Shown: in pieces, positions 17,644 through 25,755 of the stretch
Layout: every line of letters begins with the position of its first letter
How positions within the stretch are numbered: position 1 is the stretch's first letter
Assembly (NCBI GenBank): GCA_965248855.1
Contig: CBDFKQ010000014.1
Span: 124,001 to 188,000, forward strand
Reading direction: 5' to 3'
Length of the DNA: 64,000 nt
Source of the DNA: CBDFKQ01 sp965248855
GTDB lineage: Bacteria; Bacteroidota; Bacteroidia; Cytophagales; 172606-1
Translations under genes and position numbers: made by a program
Notes under the pieces: generated by a model
Databases searched by the model: none
What the model was told of the DNA's origin: nothing
What the model saw: only the letters and a program-made list of their open reading frames with translations

Positions 17644-17935
17644 ATGTTTTCTTCTCCCAAAATAAACTTTTATTAAGATACTTTTTATTTTCAAAAAAAT
17701 ATTTTAATTAGGGTTTTCTTCAACAGTAAAAATCAAATCATAGTGGAAAAAATGTTAAATTATATCCATGAAAATTTAGTGCAAGAAGGGTTTTTTGAAA
17801 AAGCTGAAGATTGGCTTCATTGTAGTGCAACTGTTTACTCCGGTGTTAGAAATGGGAAAATAGAGTTATGTATTTAGAATATTTACACAAGTGGACGCTT
17901 GACGAATTTGTTGGGACCAGAGTGGGCTCTATGAA
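17376..17935 (+). repeat. DACNV-tail repeat, copy A (native left boundary of island)
   Basis: This is the intact 3' end of the DACNV gene, its downstream DNA through a GTGGAAAAA sequence (identical to the first codons of the GMC oxidoreductase at 38054), and then RAYT type 2 C-terminal and REP2 sequence. Related segments are at 23634-24072 (B), 33982-34546 (C) and 37927-38062 (D). Copy A keeps native sequence on its left and island sequence on its right. Confidence 0.85.
17743..17877 (+). pseudogene. C-terminal fragment of RAYT type 2 fused to the GMC start codon
   Basis: A 44-codon frame starts at a GTG corresponding to the GMC oxidoreductase start and runs MLNYIHENLVQEGFF, then EKAEDWLHCSATVYSGV, a typical C-terminus of REP-associated transposases (normally NYIHxNPVxAGFVxxAEDW). 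The catalytic N-terminal half is absent. A degenerate REP2 hairpin region follows at about 17890-17930. The remaining bases to the next gene (17936-18074) contain a hairpin CTCGC-AAGAT-GCGAG near 18015 and nothing else recognisable. Confidence 0.7.
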
Positions 17936-18074
17936 AAGCGAAAATATAGATATGTTTTTTATATCTGATTCAAACTTGAAACGGCCAGAGGCCAAACAAA
18001 CCCAGTCTCGCAAGATGCGAGCCAAGGCGGGGCAAGCGTAATACACTCTAAGAATTAAAAACGACATTGTAAAA

Positions 18075-18587
18075 GTGACAACTAATATTCGAAGACAATT
18101 AACTTTATTCGTTCAGTTGAAAGACTCTGAAAACATTGAGCAAATAAGACAAGAGTTTAACCCAATACAAAGTGAAATAATTAAAAGTCACGTTACTTTA
18201 GGTAGGGAGGACGAAATAGAAAATCTTGATGAAATAATAACAAACTTAAATCGATTGACCAATAAAAACATTTCGATTGAGTTTGGAGAAGTTGCTCGTT
18301 TTGAAAATGGAAATGGTGTTTTATTGCCAGCAAAGGGAGACAATGTTGAATTTCAAGAATTACGAAAATATATTTTATTCGGGCTGAAGGTCAATCCCGG
18401 AATACACGAACCACACATTACTTTAATGCACCCAAGAAATTCAACATGTACAGACACTATCTTTGCGCAGATTAAAAAAATAAATTTGCCAACAAAATTA
18501 GAATTTAAAAGTATAAGCCTTATTGAACAAAAGGACAGTGGACAATGGAAACTTTTACAAGATTTCAAATTTAAAGATGGCACATAG
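18075..18587 (+). CDS. 2'-5' RNA ligase-like (LigT/2H phosphoesterase) protein
   Basis: The 170-residue protein starts at a GTG and contains the two H-x-(T/S)-L motifs that define 2H phosphoesterases: HVTLGRE near residue 39 and HITLMHP near 114. Members open or form 2'-5' phosphodiester bonds or 2',3'-cyclic phosphates in RNA or nucleotide metabolites. Both catalytic histidines are present, so it should be active. It is the first gene of the island after the left boundary and probably forms its own transcription unit, convergent with the DinB gene. The GTG start is chosen because no ATG precedes the motif region in frame. Confidence 0.8.
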   Translation: MTTNIRRQLTLFVQLKDSENIEQIRQEFNPIQSEIIKSHVTLGREDEIENLDEIITNLNRLTNKNISIEFGEVARFENGNGVLLPAKGDNVEFQELRKYILFGLKVNPGIHEPHITLMHPRNSTCTDTIFAQIKKINLPTKLEFKSISLIEQKDSGQWKLLQDFKFKDGT

Positions 18588-18729
18588 AAACAACAACAAT
18601 CATTACGAAAAAAACACTGTCTTGTCGTCTTTTAGGGTTGCCGGTAACTTCTATATATGCGCCATTCTATCACGCTTATCCACCTTACTTCCCGGAGATA
18701 AGCACCACATAACATGGCGTTTATACATA

Positions 18730-19218
18730 TTATTCAAATCTATCCTCTTTCAGCAATACCAATTGCCCAATGTGATACGATTGGTGAGCCGATCGAGACA
18801 GCAATACATTTAATTTATTGCGATGGGGCTCTTTGATAAAGTCTTCTTCAGAGACTGCATTGTGCTTTTTCAGCCACTCTTCTTCAGGCATGTTAACAAA
18901 CAATGATATTAAGGATTCTGAACTTTTAGAAAACATTTCCCTTAACTCATCAGGCAATGGCACTTCTAATCCCGATTTATCGGGGGTGTAAATAAATGTT
19001 TTTTCAAGCTTGGGAAATATCTTTTCGCCTAATCCAAATAGCGACAGCATGCTCTCGTTCACAGCTATGATATGCCCCAGCAAGTATAGCCCTGTGTTTT
19101 TTCCAGGCGCAATTTCTTTTACCAGTTGTTCGTTCGAAATTTTATCCAACGTCTTTTTTAGATTCGTCTGTTGATGCACCCAGTGTTTAACAACTATATC
19201 AATGGCTTGATTATTCAT
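18730..19218 (-). CDS. DinB-superfamily protein
   Basis: The 162-residue protein is a four-helix-bundle DinB/YfiT-like protein. The usual metal-binding histidines are visible: LLGHIIAVNE near residue 47 and HQSYHIGQLVLL near 142. Many family members in Bacteroidota are damage-inducible or thiol-transferase-like enzymes dependent on bacillithiol or mycothiol, but the partner thiol is unknown here. It is unlinked to obvious operon partners; the DUF2911 gene lies 111 bases upstream on the same strand. ATG start MNNQAIDIVVKHW is usual for the family. Confidence 0.85.
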   Translation of the reverse strand: MNNQAIDIVVKHWVHQQTNLKKTLDKISNEQLVKEIAPGKNTGLYLLGHIIAVNESMLSLFGLGEKIFPKLEKTFIYTPDKSGLEVPLPDELREMFSKSSESLISLFVNMPEEEWLKKHNAVSEEDFIKEPHRNKLNVLLSRSAHQSYHIGQLVLLKEDRFE

Positions 19219-19329
19219 GTTTATTTTAAATTTTAGTTTATTTATTGATACGCACTAGTTTTTCATAGCTTTGTTAACTTATATATCTCATCTACTTAAC
19301 TTCTTTAGTTTGTTAGCCTTATGCGCCGC

Positions 19330-19905
19330 CTAAATAATTATAATTTTTACATCTACAACTGTTTTTCCCCAACCAATATGCATAATAGCTGAATTGTCAT
19401 TAACGCGTTCAAATTGTATGGTAAAATTCTCAATCGTATCACCCGATTTTCTTACAGGAGTCTTTATGCGGGCAATATCTAACTTTTGATTGTAGCTGTA
19501 ATCGCCCCACTGTTCGAGGTCGCTGTTAAAAATAATTGTCCATTCGGTTGCACCAGGAATGGTCAACAATGAATATGTGCCAGCGGGTATAATTTTTCCA
19601 CCTATGGATACTTGCTTGTAAAATTTGATTTCAGGTGTTTCGTTGGCACCTGTACGCCACAATTCATTGAATGGAATAAGTGATCCAAATATTTTACGCC
19701 CATTTACTTTCGGGCGGCTATACATTAGCCTAATAATTGGCCCTTTGTACCCAAAATTCGATGCAGGATCAAATTTTATGTTTTCTGCATATCTGTTAGG
19801 ATAATAAGAGAGATCAAGTGGCGAAGAATCGATAGGTAGAGTAAATTGAGCCATGCTCATATTTGAAAAAATCAAGGCGGCGAATAAAAGGATATAAAGT
19901 TTCAT
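19330..19905 (-). CDS. DUF2911 exported protein (paralogue 1)
   Basis: The 191-residue protein has a Sec signal peptide (MKLYILLFAALIFSNMSMAQ) and a DUF2911 domain with the conserved blocks YSRPKVNGRKIFG, LWRTGANETPEI, GTYSLLTIPG and EWTIIFNSDLEQWG. The function is unknown; it is a periplasmic or secreted beta-rich protein very common in Bacteroidota. A second copy occurs at 59951-60502 near the right end. The upstream NTF2-like gene is a pseudogene that ends just 12 bases before this ATG, so the two once formed one operon. Confidence 0.9.
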   Translation of the reverse strand: MKLYILLFAALIFSNMSMAQFTLPIDSSPLDLSYYPNRYAENIKFDPASNFGYKGPIIRLMYSRPKVNGRKIFGSLIPFNELWRTGANETPEIKFYKQVSIGGKIIPAGTYSLLTIPGATEWTIIFNSDLEQWGDYSYNQKLDIARIKTPVRKSGDTIENFTIQFERVNDNSAIMHIGWGKTVVDVKIIII

Positions 19906-19916
19906 GGTTTTTTTAA

Positions 19917-20304
19917 TCAGATGGTGGCGCTGTTAATCAAAAGGGTATCGGTATATTGATTATAAGCAATTATTTTTCCGTTGCTGATAGAATATTGTGA
20001 AGCGTATGGTGCGCGTACATATTTCCTGTTGCTTTATAAGTGCCTTCATAATGCCCAAAAACAATATAACCCCATCACCAATATCTACAACCCTATCGTT
20101 TACTGCTTTCCAATCTGTCCAGTATTCTTTAAAATAACCAAAGACGTTTTTATAAACTGCATCCAGTCCTTTATATTTTCCGCCACCAGGAAAACCCTCC
20201 ATCATATTCCAGTTCAAATCCTTGTCAAAAATATCTTTTATCGCTTCCGTATTGCCTTCGGCAAATAGACGGTACATTTTGTTAACCGTTTCAATATTTC
20301 CCAT
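19917..20304 (-). pseudogene. Frameshifted SnoaL/NTF2-like gene
   Basis: From ATG at 20302-20304 the frame reads MGNIETVNKMYRLFAEGNTE and continues normally to VVDIGDGVIL near codon 80. Frame changes then restore FGHYEGTYKATGNMYAHH and, after another shift, NGKIIAYNQYTDTLLINSA with a stop at 19917-19919. All three pieces are typical of NTF2/SnoaL-like ketosteroid isomerase-like proteins. Two frame disruptions, the first in a T-run, make this a pseudogene or a sequencing artefact. The as-read ORF would stop at 19960 with a nonsense tail. Confidence 0.75.
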
Positions 20305-20362
20305 GCTATCTAATATTTTAAAACAGCAAGACCCTTTCAGATACTTGCTGCTATGTATATAA

Positions 20363-21110
20363 TTATGATTGTGAATAAATTAAGGCAAACTCTTTTGCGT
20401 AGTCTTCCAACTTAGTTTTATACAATGAAGGTTTTCGGGTTAGTGAATTATAGTGCTCGTTTAAATAACCTTTCGCAAAAAACTGGCCTATTTCAACGTA
20501 AATTTCCGTTAGTTCGTCCGAAAATCCTGCTTTTTGCAAGCCGTTGCGAGTATCTTCATCGCTAAACGCCACCCATTGTAAATCGTTGTTTCCAATGGCT
20601 TTTCCAATTTCATGACCCACTTCAGCGCACGACCTAATATCGCTTACAACGTAATATGGTTCACCATTATTAAAATTATCCGTAACGATAGCTTTTGCTG
20701 CAGCTTCTGCAATATCATTGGTATGTGATAATAAAATTTTATTGTTTACCTCGCCATAATTACCTCCAATAACGTTCATGTTTTTAATTGTAGCTATTTG
20801 GTTTAATAGGTTACTGTAAAAATAACCTGGGCGAAGAAATACCAGTTCAGTATTGTTTAATTTTTCCAAAGCTTTTTCAACACGTGCAAGTGCAGCCGTG
20901 GGTCCAATACCATCCGTTCTATGTCCGCCATAAGTTCCAAGATTAACTACTTTTTTAATGCCATTTCTTTCAATGGCTTTTGCAAAATTAGTACCTACTT
21001 TTTCGTGGTATGCTACCCAATCCTTTTCATGCCAAGGCACAGGTATCATAGTATACACAGCATCTGCTCCTTTAAAAGCTTCAATCAAAAATGCTCCATC
21101 TTCTGTCCTA
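20363..21110 (-). pseudogene. NmrA-like NAD(P)-binding protein lacking its 5' end
   Basis: The recognisable region runs from RTEDGAFLIEAFKGADAVYT (codons near 21109 downwards) to the stop at 20363, about 247 residues of an NmrA/TMR-type atypical SDR. The first roughly 60 residues, containing the GxxGxxG dinucleotide motif, are missing: the DNA upstream is the 3'-truncated quinone oxidoreductase gene in a different frame. A start at 21088 could still be used, but without the Rossmann motif the protein would not bind cofactor. The rest of the gene is undamaged, so the deletion looks recent. Confidence 0.75.
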
Positions 21111-22005
21111 CGTGTACCTTTAGTTTTCCTGTTGCGGCCTGAGAAAACAAATATTGATAAGCTTCCTGCATTAAATCCGGTTTTCCAAAATAACTTGCTA
21201 ATCCAAAACCCTGCAAAATTTGGTTGTTACTTACAAGTGTAAAGGCTTCAATTGATGTAGATCCACCAGTTGGATTTCCAAAACTTATCAGCCTACCAAA
21301 GGGCGCAAGGCAATTAAAGCTATTTCGCAGAATTTCGCCTCCTGTAGAATCTAAGATTAAATCAACACCTTTTCCTCCTGTAGCGTCCTTCACTTTTTGA
21401 GCCCAGTCAGATACTGTATAATTTATTAATTCATCTGCACCCAATGATTTGGCAACAGCAAGTTTTTCAACATTACTTGCGGTTGCAATTATTTTACCTG
21501 CTCCCATTTGCTTTGCAATTTGAACCAGTAATGTACCCACACCACCAGCTGCGGCATGTATCAGCACAGTTTGCCCAGATTGTAATTTCGCTCCGTCTTT
21601 CAACAGCAGGTATGCGGTAAGGCCTTGAACTTGCAATGCCAAAGATTCTTGGGCAGTGATAGTAGGCGGAATAACTGCTGCCAAATAAGAGGGTGTAACA
21701 GCATATTGGGCATATCCTCCGCCATCAGGAAGCATAGCAACTACACGATCTCCTAAGGAAATATTTTCGACACCTTTTCCTAGCTCGGTAACTGTTCCTG
21801 CCACTTCAAAACCGGGTAAATAAGGTAAAGAGACCGGGAATACATATTTATTTCGTCTTTGCATGCCGTCAGAAAAATTCACCCCTGATGCTTCTGCTTT
21901 AATTACAATTTGCCCATCGCCGGCAGAAGGCATTGGTACATCATGTAAGATCAGCTTTTCAGGACTTCCAAATTCATTTACTATTATTTGTTTCATGGTT
22001 TGCAT
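21085..22005 (-). CDS. Zinc-independent quinone oxidoreductase (MDR family), 3'-truncated
   Basis: The 306-residue protein is a medium-chain dehydrogenase/reductase of the NADPH:quinone oxidoreductase type, with an N-terminal GroES-like domain (GVNFSDGMQRRNKYVFPVSL) and a Rossmann domain with HAAAGGVGTLLVQIAKQMGA near residue 148. Family members normally end with about 30 more residues after GKLKVHVG, closing the catalytic domain; here that segment is replaced by QKMEHF and a stop, because a deletion joins the gene to the truncated NmrA gene. It may be unstable or inactive. It lies 30 bases downstream of the SDR gene and is likely cotranscribed with it under HxlR-linked control. Confidence 0.75.
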   Translation of the reverse strand: MQTMKQIIVNEFGSPEKLILHDVPMPSAGDGQIVIKAEASGVNFSDGMQRRNKYVFPVSLPYLPGFEVAGTVTELGKGVENISLGDRVVAMLPDGGGYAQYAVTPSYLAAVIPPTITAQESLALQVQGLTAYLLLKDGAKLQSGQTVLIHAAAGGVGTLLVQIAKQMGAGKIIATASNVEKLAVAKSLGADELINYTVSDWAQKVKDATGGKGVDLILDSTGGEILRNSFNCLAPFGRLISFGNPTGGSTSIEAFTLVSNNQILQGFGLASYFGKPDLMQEAYQYLFSQAATGKLKVHVGQKMEHF

Positions 22006-22035
22006 CGTTTATTTTAACTGTTAATATTTAGTTCG

Positions 22036-22908
22036 CTAAGTCCAAAATTTTGAAGTACTCCGGGCTTGCACTTGTTTGGCAGTTTCATTAATGATTTCGG
22101 TTACACCACCCATCATTTTATCTACTACAGTTCTCAATGGGCGTGTGCCATTGGGCATTTCTACCAATTTTACTATTGCTTCTGCTACCTGTTCAGGCTT
22201 ATTAGGAATGTTTGGGTCGGCCATCATAGCCATAATTGTTTGAGAAGAGGTATTATAAAGTTCTGCTGATTTACCATATTCAGCTACCACATCCGGGTTA
22301 CCTGGATTATAGAATTTTTGAAATAACTCTGTAGGAAAAGCTCCTGGTTGAACAATTGCAACATCAATCCCCAAAGGTTTTAACTCGTAAGCCAAGTTTT
22401 CGCTCAATGCTTCCACCGTCCATTTTGTAGCATCGTACACACCTCCAAATGGGATAACGATTCTACCCAATATGCTTGAAGTTTGTATAATTAAACCACT
22501 TTTTTGTTTTCGAAGAGTAGGCAAGAATGCATTATTTATTCTTACTGATCCAAAAACATTTACTTCAAAAAGTGCTTTGTGGTCGTTTACCGTAAAGGCT
22601 TCTTGTATTCCGCCACCATAAATTCCTGCATTGTTAATTATAACATCAAGCGAACCGTTGGTTAATTTCAGCACCTCATCTTTCGCTTTGTTTACACTTT
22701 GATCAGATGTTACATCTAACTCAACTACGTGGATTACAGCATCGTTTTCTTTAGCCCATTGCAATAGTTGTTCTTTGTTGGTTTTGTTTTTGCCATTAAC
22801 ATCTCGCATGGTTGCGAATACTGTATGGCCTTTTTTAGCCAGTGTTTTTGCGGTAATAAAACCGAAACCTGTACTTGCTCCTGTGATTAAAATTGTCTGT
22901 TTTTCCAT
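22036..22908 (-). CDS. Short-chain dehydrogenase/reductase (SDR)
   Basis: The 290-residue classical SDR has the cofactor motif TGASTGFGFITAKTLAKKG at the N-terminus, the NNAGIYGGG element near residue 90, and catalytic Ser plus Y-x-x-x-K (SSILGRI and YDATKWTVEAL near 158). It reduces or oxidises a carbonyl or alcohol substrate with NAD(P); the substrate is unknown. It is divergently transcribed from an HxlR regulator across a 106-base gap containing two matched palindromes, so it should be the first regulated gene of the SDR-quinone reductase-NmrA operon. HxlR regulators often control this kind of reductase in response to electrophiles or quinones. Confidence 0.88.
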   Translation of the reverse strand: MEKQTILITGASTGFGFITAKTLAKKGHTVFATMRDVNGKNKTNKEQLLQWAKENDAVIHVVELDVTSDQSVNKAKDEVLKLTNGSLDVIINNAGIYGGGIQEAFTVNDHKALFEVNVFGSVRINNAFLPTLRKQKSGLIIQTSSILGRIVIPFGGVYDATKWTVEALSENLAYELKPLGIDVAIVQPGAFPTELFQKFYNPGNPDVVAEYGKSAELYNTSSQTIMAMMADPNIPNKPEQVAEAIVKLVEMPNGTRPLRTVVDKMMGGVTEIINETAKQVQARSTSKFWT

Positions 22909-22933
22909 TGTTTTTTTGTGTTAATAATTTGAT

Positions 22934-22998
22934 TATATTTGCACTTGCAAATCACAAGCGCAAATATAAATACATTTACTTGTTATTTGCAAGTAAAT
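22934..22998. promoter_or_regulatory. Divergent promoter pair with two HxlR-type operators
   Basis: Two inverted repeats of the form CTTG-N7-CAAG are present: 22941-22961 (GCACTTG, N7, CAAGCGC) and 22974-22998 (ATTTACTTG, N7, CAAGTAAAT, perfect 9-bp arms). A plus-strand -7 box TATATTTG (22934-22941) and a minus-strand -7 box (CAAATATA at 22961-22968) sit exactly at the two ends of the first operator, sharing one base with it each. On the minus strand a TTG at 22990-22992 is 21 bases away. The layout predicts that one dimer at operator 1 represses both promoters. Confidence 0.7.
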
Positions 22999-23014
22999 AA
23001 AAAAAGTATTTTTT

Positions 23015-23428
23015 ATGGAGGATAAAAAAAAGACAAGATCGAGCTGTGCAGTATCGCAATCATTGGATATTTTTGGTGATAAATGGTCTCTCTTAATTAT
23101 TAGAGATTTAGTTTATTTTGGCAAGGAAACGTATGGAGATTTATTGAAAATGGAGGAAGGTATTGCTACTAATGTGTTGGCTGATAGATTGGTATTACTA
23201 GAAAAAGAAGGTATAGTAACGAAAGAAATTTATGTTGGGAGTAAATCAAAATTTAAATATATACTAACTCAAAAAGGTATTGATATTTATCCGATTATAA
23301 TGGAGGTGATGTTATGGGGTGTTAAATACTGTGATGTTTTTGCTGAGCAGAAAGCGTTTGCTAAAATGAGTAAACAAAAGATAGAAGCCTCTGTAAAAGA
23401 TGTGATGAAGAAATATGGCAAAGGTTAA
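23015..23428 (+). CDS. HxlR-family winged-helix transcriptional regulator
   Basis: The 137-residue protein carries the HxlR signature: SCAVSQSLDIFGDKWSLLII near residue 9 (with the redox-type cysteine at position 10), YFGKETYGDLLKMEEGIATN, then LADRLVLLEKEGIV, the recognition-helix region. HxlR/HypR-type regulators act as dimers and often sense quinones, aldehydes or oxidants through the N-terminal cysteine, activating neighbouring reductases. It is divergent from the SDR-quinone reductase operon with shared operators between them. Complete and intact; ATG start fixed by the signature. Confidence 0.92.
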   Translation: MEDKKKTRSSCAVSQSLDIFGDKWSLLIIRDLVYFGKETYGDLLKMEEGIATNVLADRLVLLEKEGIVTKEIYVGSKSKFKYILTQKGIDIYPIIMEVMLWGVKYCDVFAEQKAFAKMSKQKIEASVKDVMKKYGKG

Positions 23429-23489
23429 GATTTGTTGCTTGATTTGAAAAACTTAAGCTTAAAAATTGCAAAAAGGCTTACAGAAGTAT

Positions 23490-23628
23490 AATAATGATAT
23501 ACATCACCTCAATTGGATAGATACTTTTATCCGTGAAGAATATAGAAATGTTGTTTACCAAAGCATTGCTATTGTCGGCAACATAAAAACATGGAAGTGT
23601 ATGCCTATTGTATTATTTTAGAATAAGT
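23490..23628 (+). pseudogene. N-terminal fragment of RAYT type 2
   Basis: The stretch reads HLNWIDTFIREEYRNVVYQS and, after a frameshift, CRQHKNMEVYAYCII, the region leading up to the HxH motif of REP-associated transposases. The same sequence (MEVYAYCIMTSHIH) is visible in the copy at 37808-37920. It ends where the DACNV-tail copy B begins. Stops and frame changes show it is not expressed as a functional protein. Confidence 0.65.
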
Positions 23629-23633
23629 TACAT

Positions 23634-24072
23634 TTATCTGCTGCACAGTTTGTTTTTGACCAAAGAGATTTAATAGCCCTTGTTGCCTCTCAAGACGGGC
23701 GCTTTACAATTTTCTCATGGTCGCCATGTGAAGAAATTGTTCATGCGCACAGAATAGACTCACTTTTATTGTAAATGTTTCATCTCTCCGAAAATAAACT
23801 TTTATAAATATTCTTTTTTTTACCGATAAAATATTTTAATTAGGGTTTTGTTCAACAATAAAACTCAAATCATAGTGGAACAATGGCTAAATTATATCCA
23901 TGAAAATCCAGTGGAAGCAGGGTTTGTTGAAAAAGCTTAAGATTGGCTTCATTGTAGTGCAGCGCATTATTTCGGTGTTACAAAAGGAAAATAGAATTGA
24001 GATATTTAGAATAAGTTACACAAGGTGGACGCTTGACGAATTGTGGGTCTTAGCGGAAGCTACCAGTGTGGG
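23634..24072 (+). repeat. DACNV-tail repeat, copy B, with RAYT2 C-terminus and REP2
   Basis: Starts with the HLSAAQFVFDQRD codons of the DACNV gene, reads through its stop codon and downstream DNA, and then passes into the RAYT2 C-terminal piece (LNYIHENPVEAGFVEKA followed by a premature TAA) and a REP2 hairpin relic at about 24018-24072. Here the DACNV segment is sandwiched between RAYT2 N-terminal (23490-23628) and C-terminal pieces. Confidence 0.85.
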
Positions 24073-24246
24073 AACCATGCTATAGAACTGCACAGTATTG
24101 AATTTATTGAGCAAAAATTAAATTATATTCATAATAATCCTGTAAGGGCTGGTATTGTTATCAAACCGGAAGATTATATTTTTAGCAGTGCAATAAATTA
24201 TTCTTGTTTGGAAGGAAAAATAGAAATTGATTATCTTTTTTTTTAA
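24073..24246 (+). pseudogene. C-terminal fragment of RAYT type 1
   Basis: Codons from NHAIELHSIEFIEQKLNYIH through NPVRAGIVIKPEDYIFSSA to IEIDYLFF match the C-terminal third of the more complete RAYT1 copy at 28000-28533. Unlike that copy it retains the HNNPV segment, so it preserves the ancestral sequence that the others have lost. The 5' part is replaced by the end of DACNV-tail copy B. The REP1 right end follows at 24256. Confidence 0.75.
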
Positions 24247-24255
24247 TTGTATACT

Positions 24256-24303
24256 CAAATCCGGAGATTTGAAGACGCTTTGACGTAGTCTGGAGACTAC
24301 GCC
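24256..24303. repeat. REP1 right-end hairpins of RAYT1
   Basis: Two adjacent hairpins: CAAATC-CGGA-GATTTG (24256-24271) and GACGTAGTCT-GG-AGACTACGCC (24282-24303). The same pair, in opposite order and orientation, begins the RAYT1 copies at 27920, 30159 and 37618, as expected for terminal REPs recognised by a RAYT. Confidence 0.8.
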
Positions 24304-24310
24304 AAGCAGT

Positions 24311-24424
24311 GGTGATGATTCATTTTTCTGCCTCAAGTGCAACCCTTGTCATAAAAGAGAAAGCCTCACTAAAAATTTTAAATTCAAATGATTTTTTAAG
24401 TTTATTATCTTGTTCTTTCCACAT
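24311..24424 (-). pseudogene. 5' fragment of a duplicated pterin-4a-carbinolamine dehydratase gene
   Basis: From ATG 24422-24424 the minus strand reads MWKEQDNKLKKSFEFK, then SEAFSFMTRVALEAEK and a premature stop caused by a one-base deletion in an A-run. It is nearly identical to the first 34 residues of the intact gene at 57943-58173, including its upstream DNA (to about 24470). The copy is cut at the sequence GGTGATGATTCAT, directly beside the REP1 right end of the RAYT1 remnant. Confidence 0.85.
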
Positions 24425-24904
24425 GATAATTTTAGTTTATAGTTTGAGTAATTAGGGTTTGCTTTTTAGTATTTAAATGCAACTATTAAAAAAAAAATTG
24501 GGTTTATAAAATCAAATGTATATAGTTTGATTTTATTTAAAGAGTTCGGATCTTTTCCTCTGTATTATTCTTAAAATTTACGGATACCATTATTAGAATT
24601 ATTTACACAGGGTAAATATATAAAACATGAAATTAAAATTATAAGTTATTGACATTGGATTATAAAACAAAATTCTTTCATCGGATTTAAAGGGAGAAGC
24701 AGAGAGTTATTTGGAGTTAATAGCAAGTTAGCAAAACTTGTCTTTCTATTAAACTTATAATCTATATTACATCAGGAAGGAGGCTAAACACAATAATAAA
24801 TTGCTTGGAAAAGAATTTTTGATAATTCGAAAAATATGTTATTTGGTACTCATTTTTTTAAATAACTATCTTATTTCAGTTACATTTTTAAAAAATAAGA
24901 TTAT
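24425..24904. other. Gene-free AT-rich spacer
   Basis: The first about 45 bases continue the duplicated upstream DNA of the dehydratase gene. The rest is AT-rich with no recognisable gene, RNA or strong hairpin; it should contain the promoter of the Crp-family gene, but no TAnnTTTG box stands out. Confidence 0.5.
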
Positions 24905-25501
24905 ATGTATGAATTATTAAAAGAGAATTTACAAGCCAAAGTTAATTTCTCGGAAGAAGATTTTGAAAAACTCATTAAATACCTTAAACCAAAGCAAATA
25001 AAAAAGAAAGAGCACTTTGTTGTTGAAAACAATCTTGTGCGTCACATGGCTTTTGTTAATAAAGGTATTTTAAGGTCGTATATGGTAAACAATGCAGGCG
25101 TAAGTGTAACGGTTATGTTTGCAGTAGAAGGATATTGGATTGGAGATCTTTACAGTTTCATTTCCGGAAAACCTGCAATAGCTAATGTGGAAGCATTAGA
25201 GTCCGGAGAGCTTTTATTGATGGATAAGCAATCTTTTGATAAAGCACTTGATGAAATCCCTACTTTTGAAAGATTTTTCAGGTTGCTGCTGCAAAATGCA
25301 TACATAGCCTCTCAGAAGAGGATTTCAAACACATTCAGTGAATCCTCGCAAGAGCAATATCTGGAATTTATTAAAAATCATAAGGATTTTGTACAGCGCA
25401 TCCCCCAACATCTTATAGCTTCTTATCTTGGCATAAAACCTCAATCTCTCAGCCGGATCAGAAAAAACATTTTTAATAAGGATAATTTAAAAATTGATTA
25501 A
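24905..25501 (+). CDS. Crp/Fnr-family transcriptional regulator
   Basis: The 198-residue protein has an N-terminal cyclic-nucleotide-binding-like beta barrel (FVVENNLVRHMAFVNKGILR, VTVMFAVEGYWIGDLYSFIS) and a C-terminal helix-turn-helix region (RIPQHLIASYLGIKPQSLSR, then IRKN). The phosphate-binding cassette of true cAMP receptors is not preserved, as in most Bacteroidota Crp paralogues, so the ligand is unknown. A perfect 11-bp hairpin follows the stop. The SnoaL-domain lipoprotein gene lies downstream behind its own promoter. Confidence 0.9.
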   Translation: MYELLKENLQAKVNFSEEDFEKLIKYLKPKQIKKKEHFVVENNLVRHMAFVNKGILRSYMVNNAGVSVTVMFAVEGYWIGDLYSFISGKPAIANVEALESGELLLMDKQSFDKALDEIPTFERFFRLLLQNAYIASQKRISNTFSESSQEQYLEFIKNHKDFVQRIPQHLIASYLGIKPQSLSRIRKNIFNKDNLKID

Positions 25502-25520
25502 ACAGTTTTAAATTACAGTA

Positions 25521-25561
25521 AGATTGGTTTTTTGCACTTTAATATTGTGTAAAACCAATCT
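25521..25561 (+). terminator. Hairpin terminator after the Crp-family gene
   Basis: AGATTGGTTTT and AAAACCAATCT form a perfect 11-bp stem around a 19-base loop, followed by ACATTTTTA, 20 bases after the stop codon. Confidence 0.6.
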
Positions 25562-25720
25562 ACATTTTTAGCACAAATTATATAAACAAGGAATAAACCA
25601 CAACTCAATCCATTTTTAAAATTTGCAAAGCAAGATATCACTACATTGTTAATTTTTAACGATTAGCTTTCAATACACTCTTTGTTAACCTAGGTGAATA
25701 ATTGGTCATTTCTGCAATCC

Positions 25721-25728
25721 TATATTTG
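25721..25728 (+). promoter_or_regulatory. -7 promoter box for the SnoaL-like lipoprotein gene
   Basis: TATATTTG matches TAnnTTTG and lies 28 bases before the ATG at 25756. A TTG at 25702-25704 is 16 bases upstream, slightly short of the usual -33 spacing. Confidence 0.55.
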
Positions 25729-25755
25729 TATAAATAATTTAAAAAAACAAATAAT

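Noticed and set aside
24118..24342. Minus-strand ORF across the RAYT1 end and the dehydratase fragment
   Set aside because: It crosses REP hairpins and is a chance open frame; the true dehydratase fragment is in another frame.
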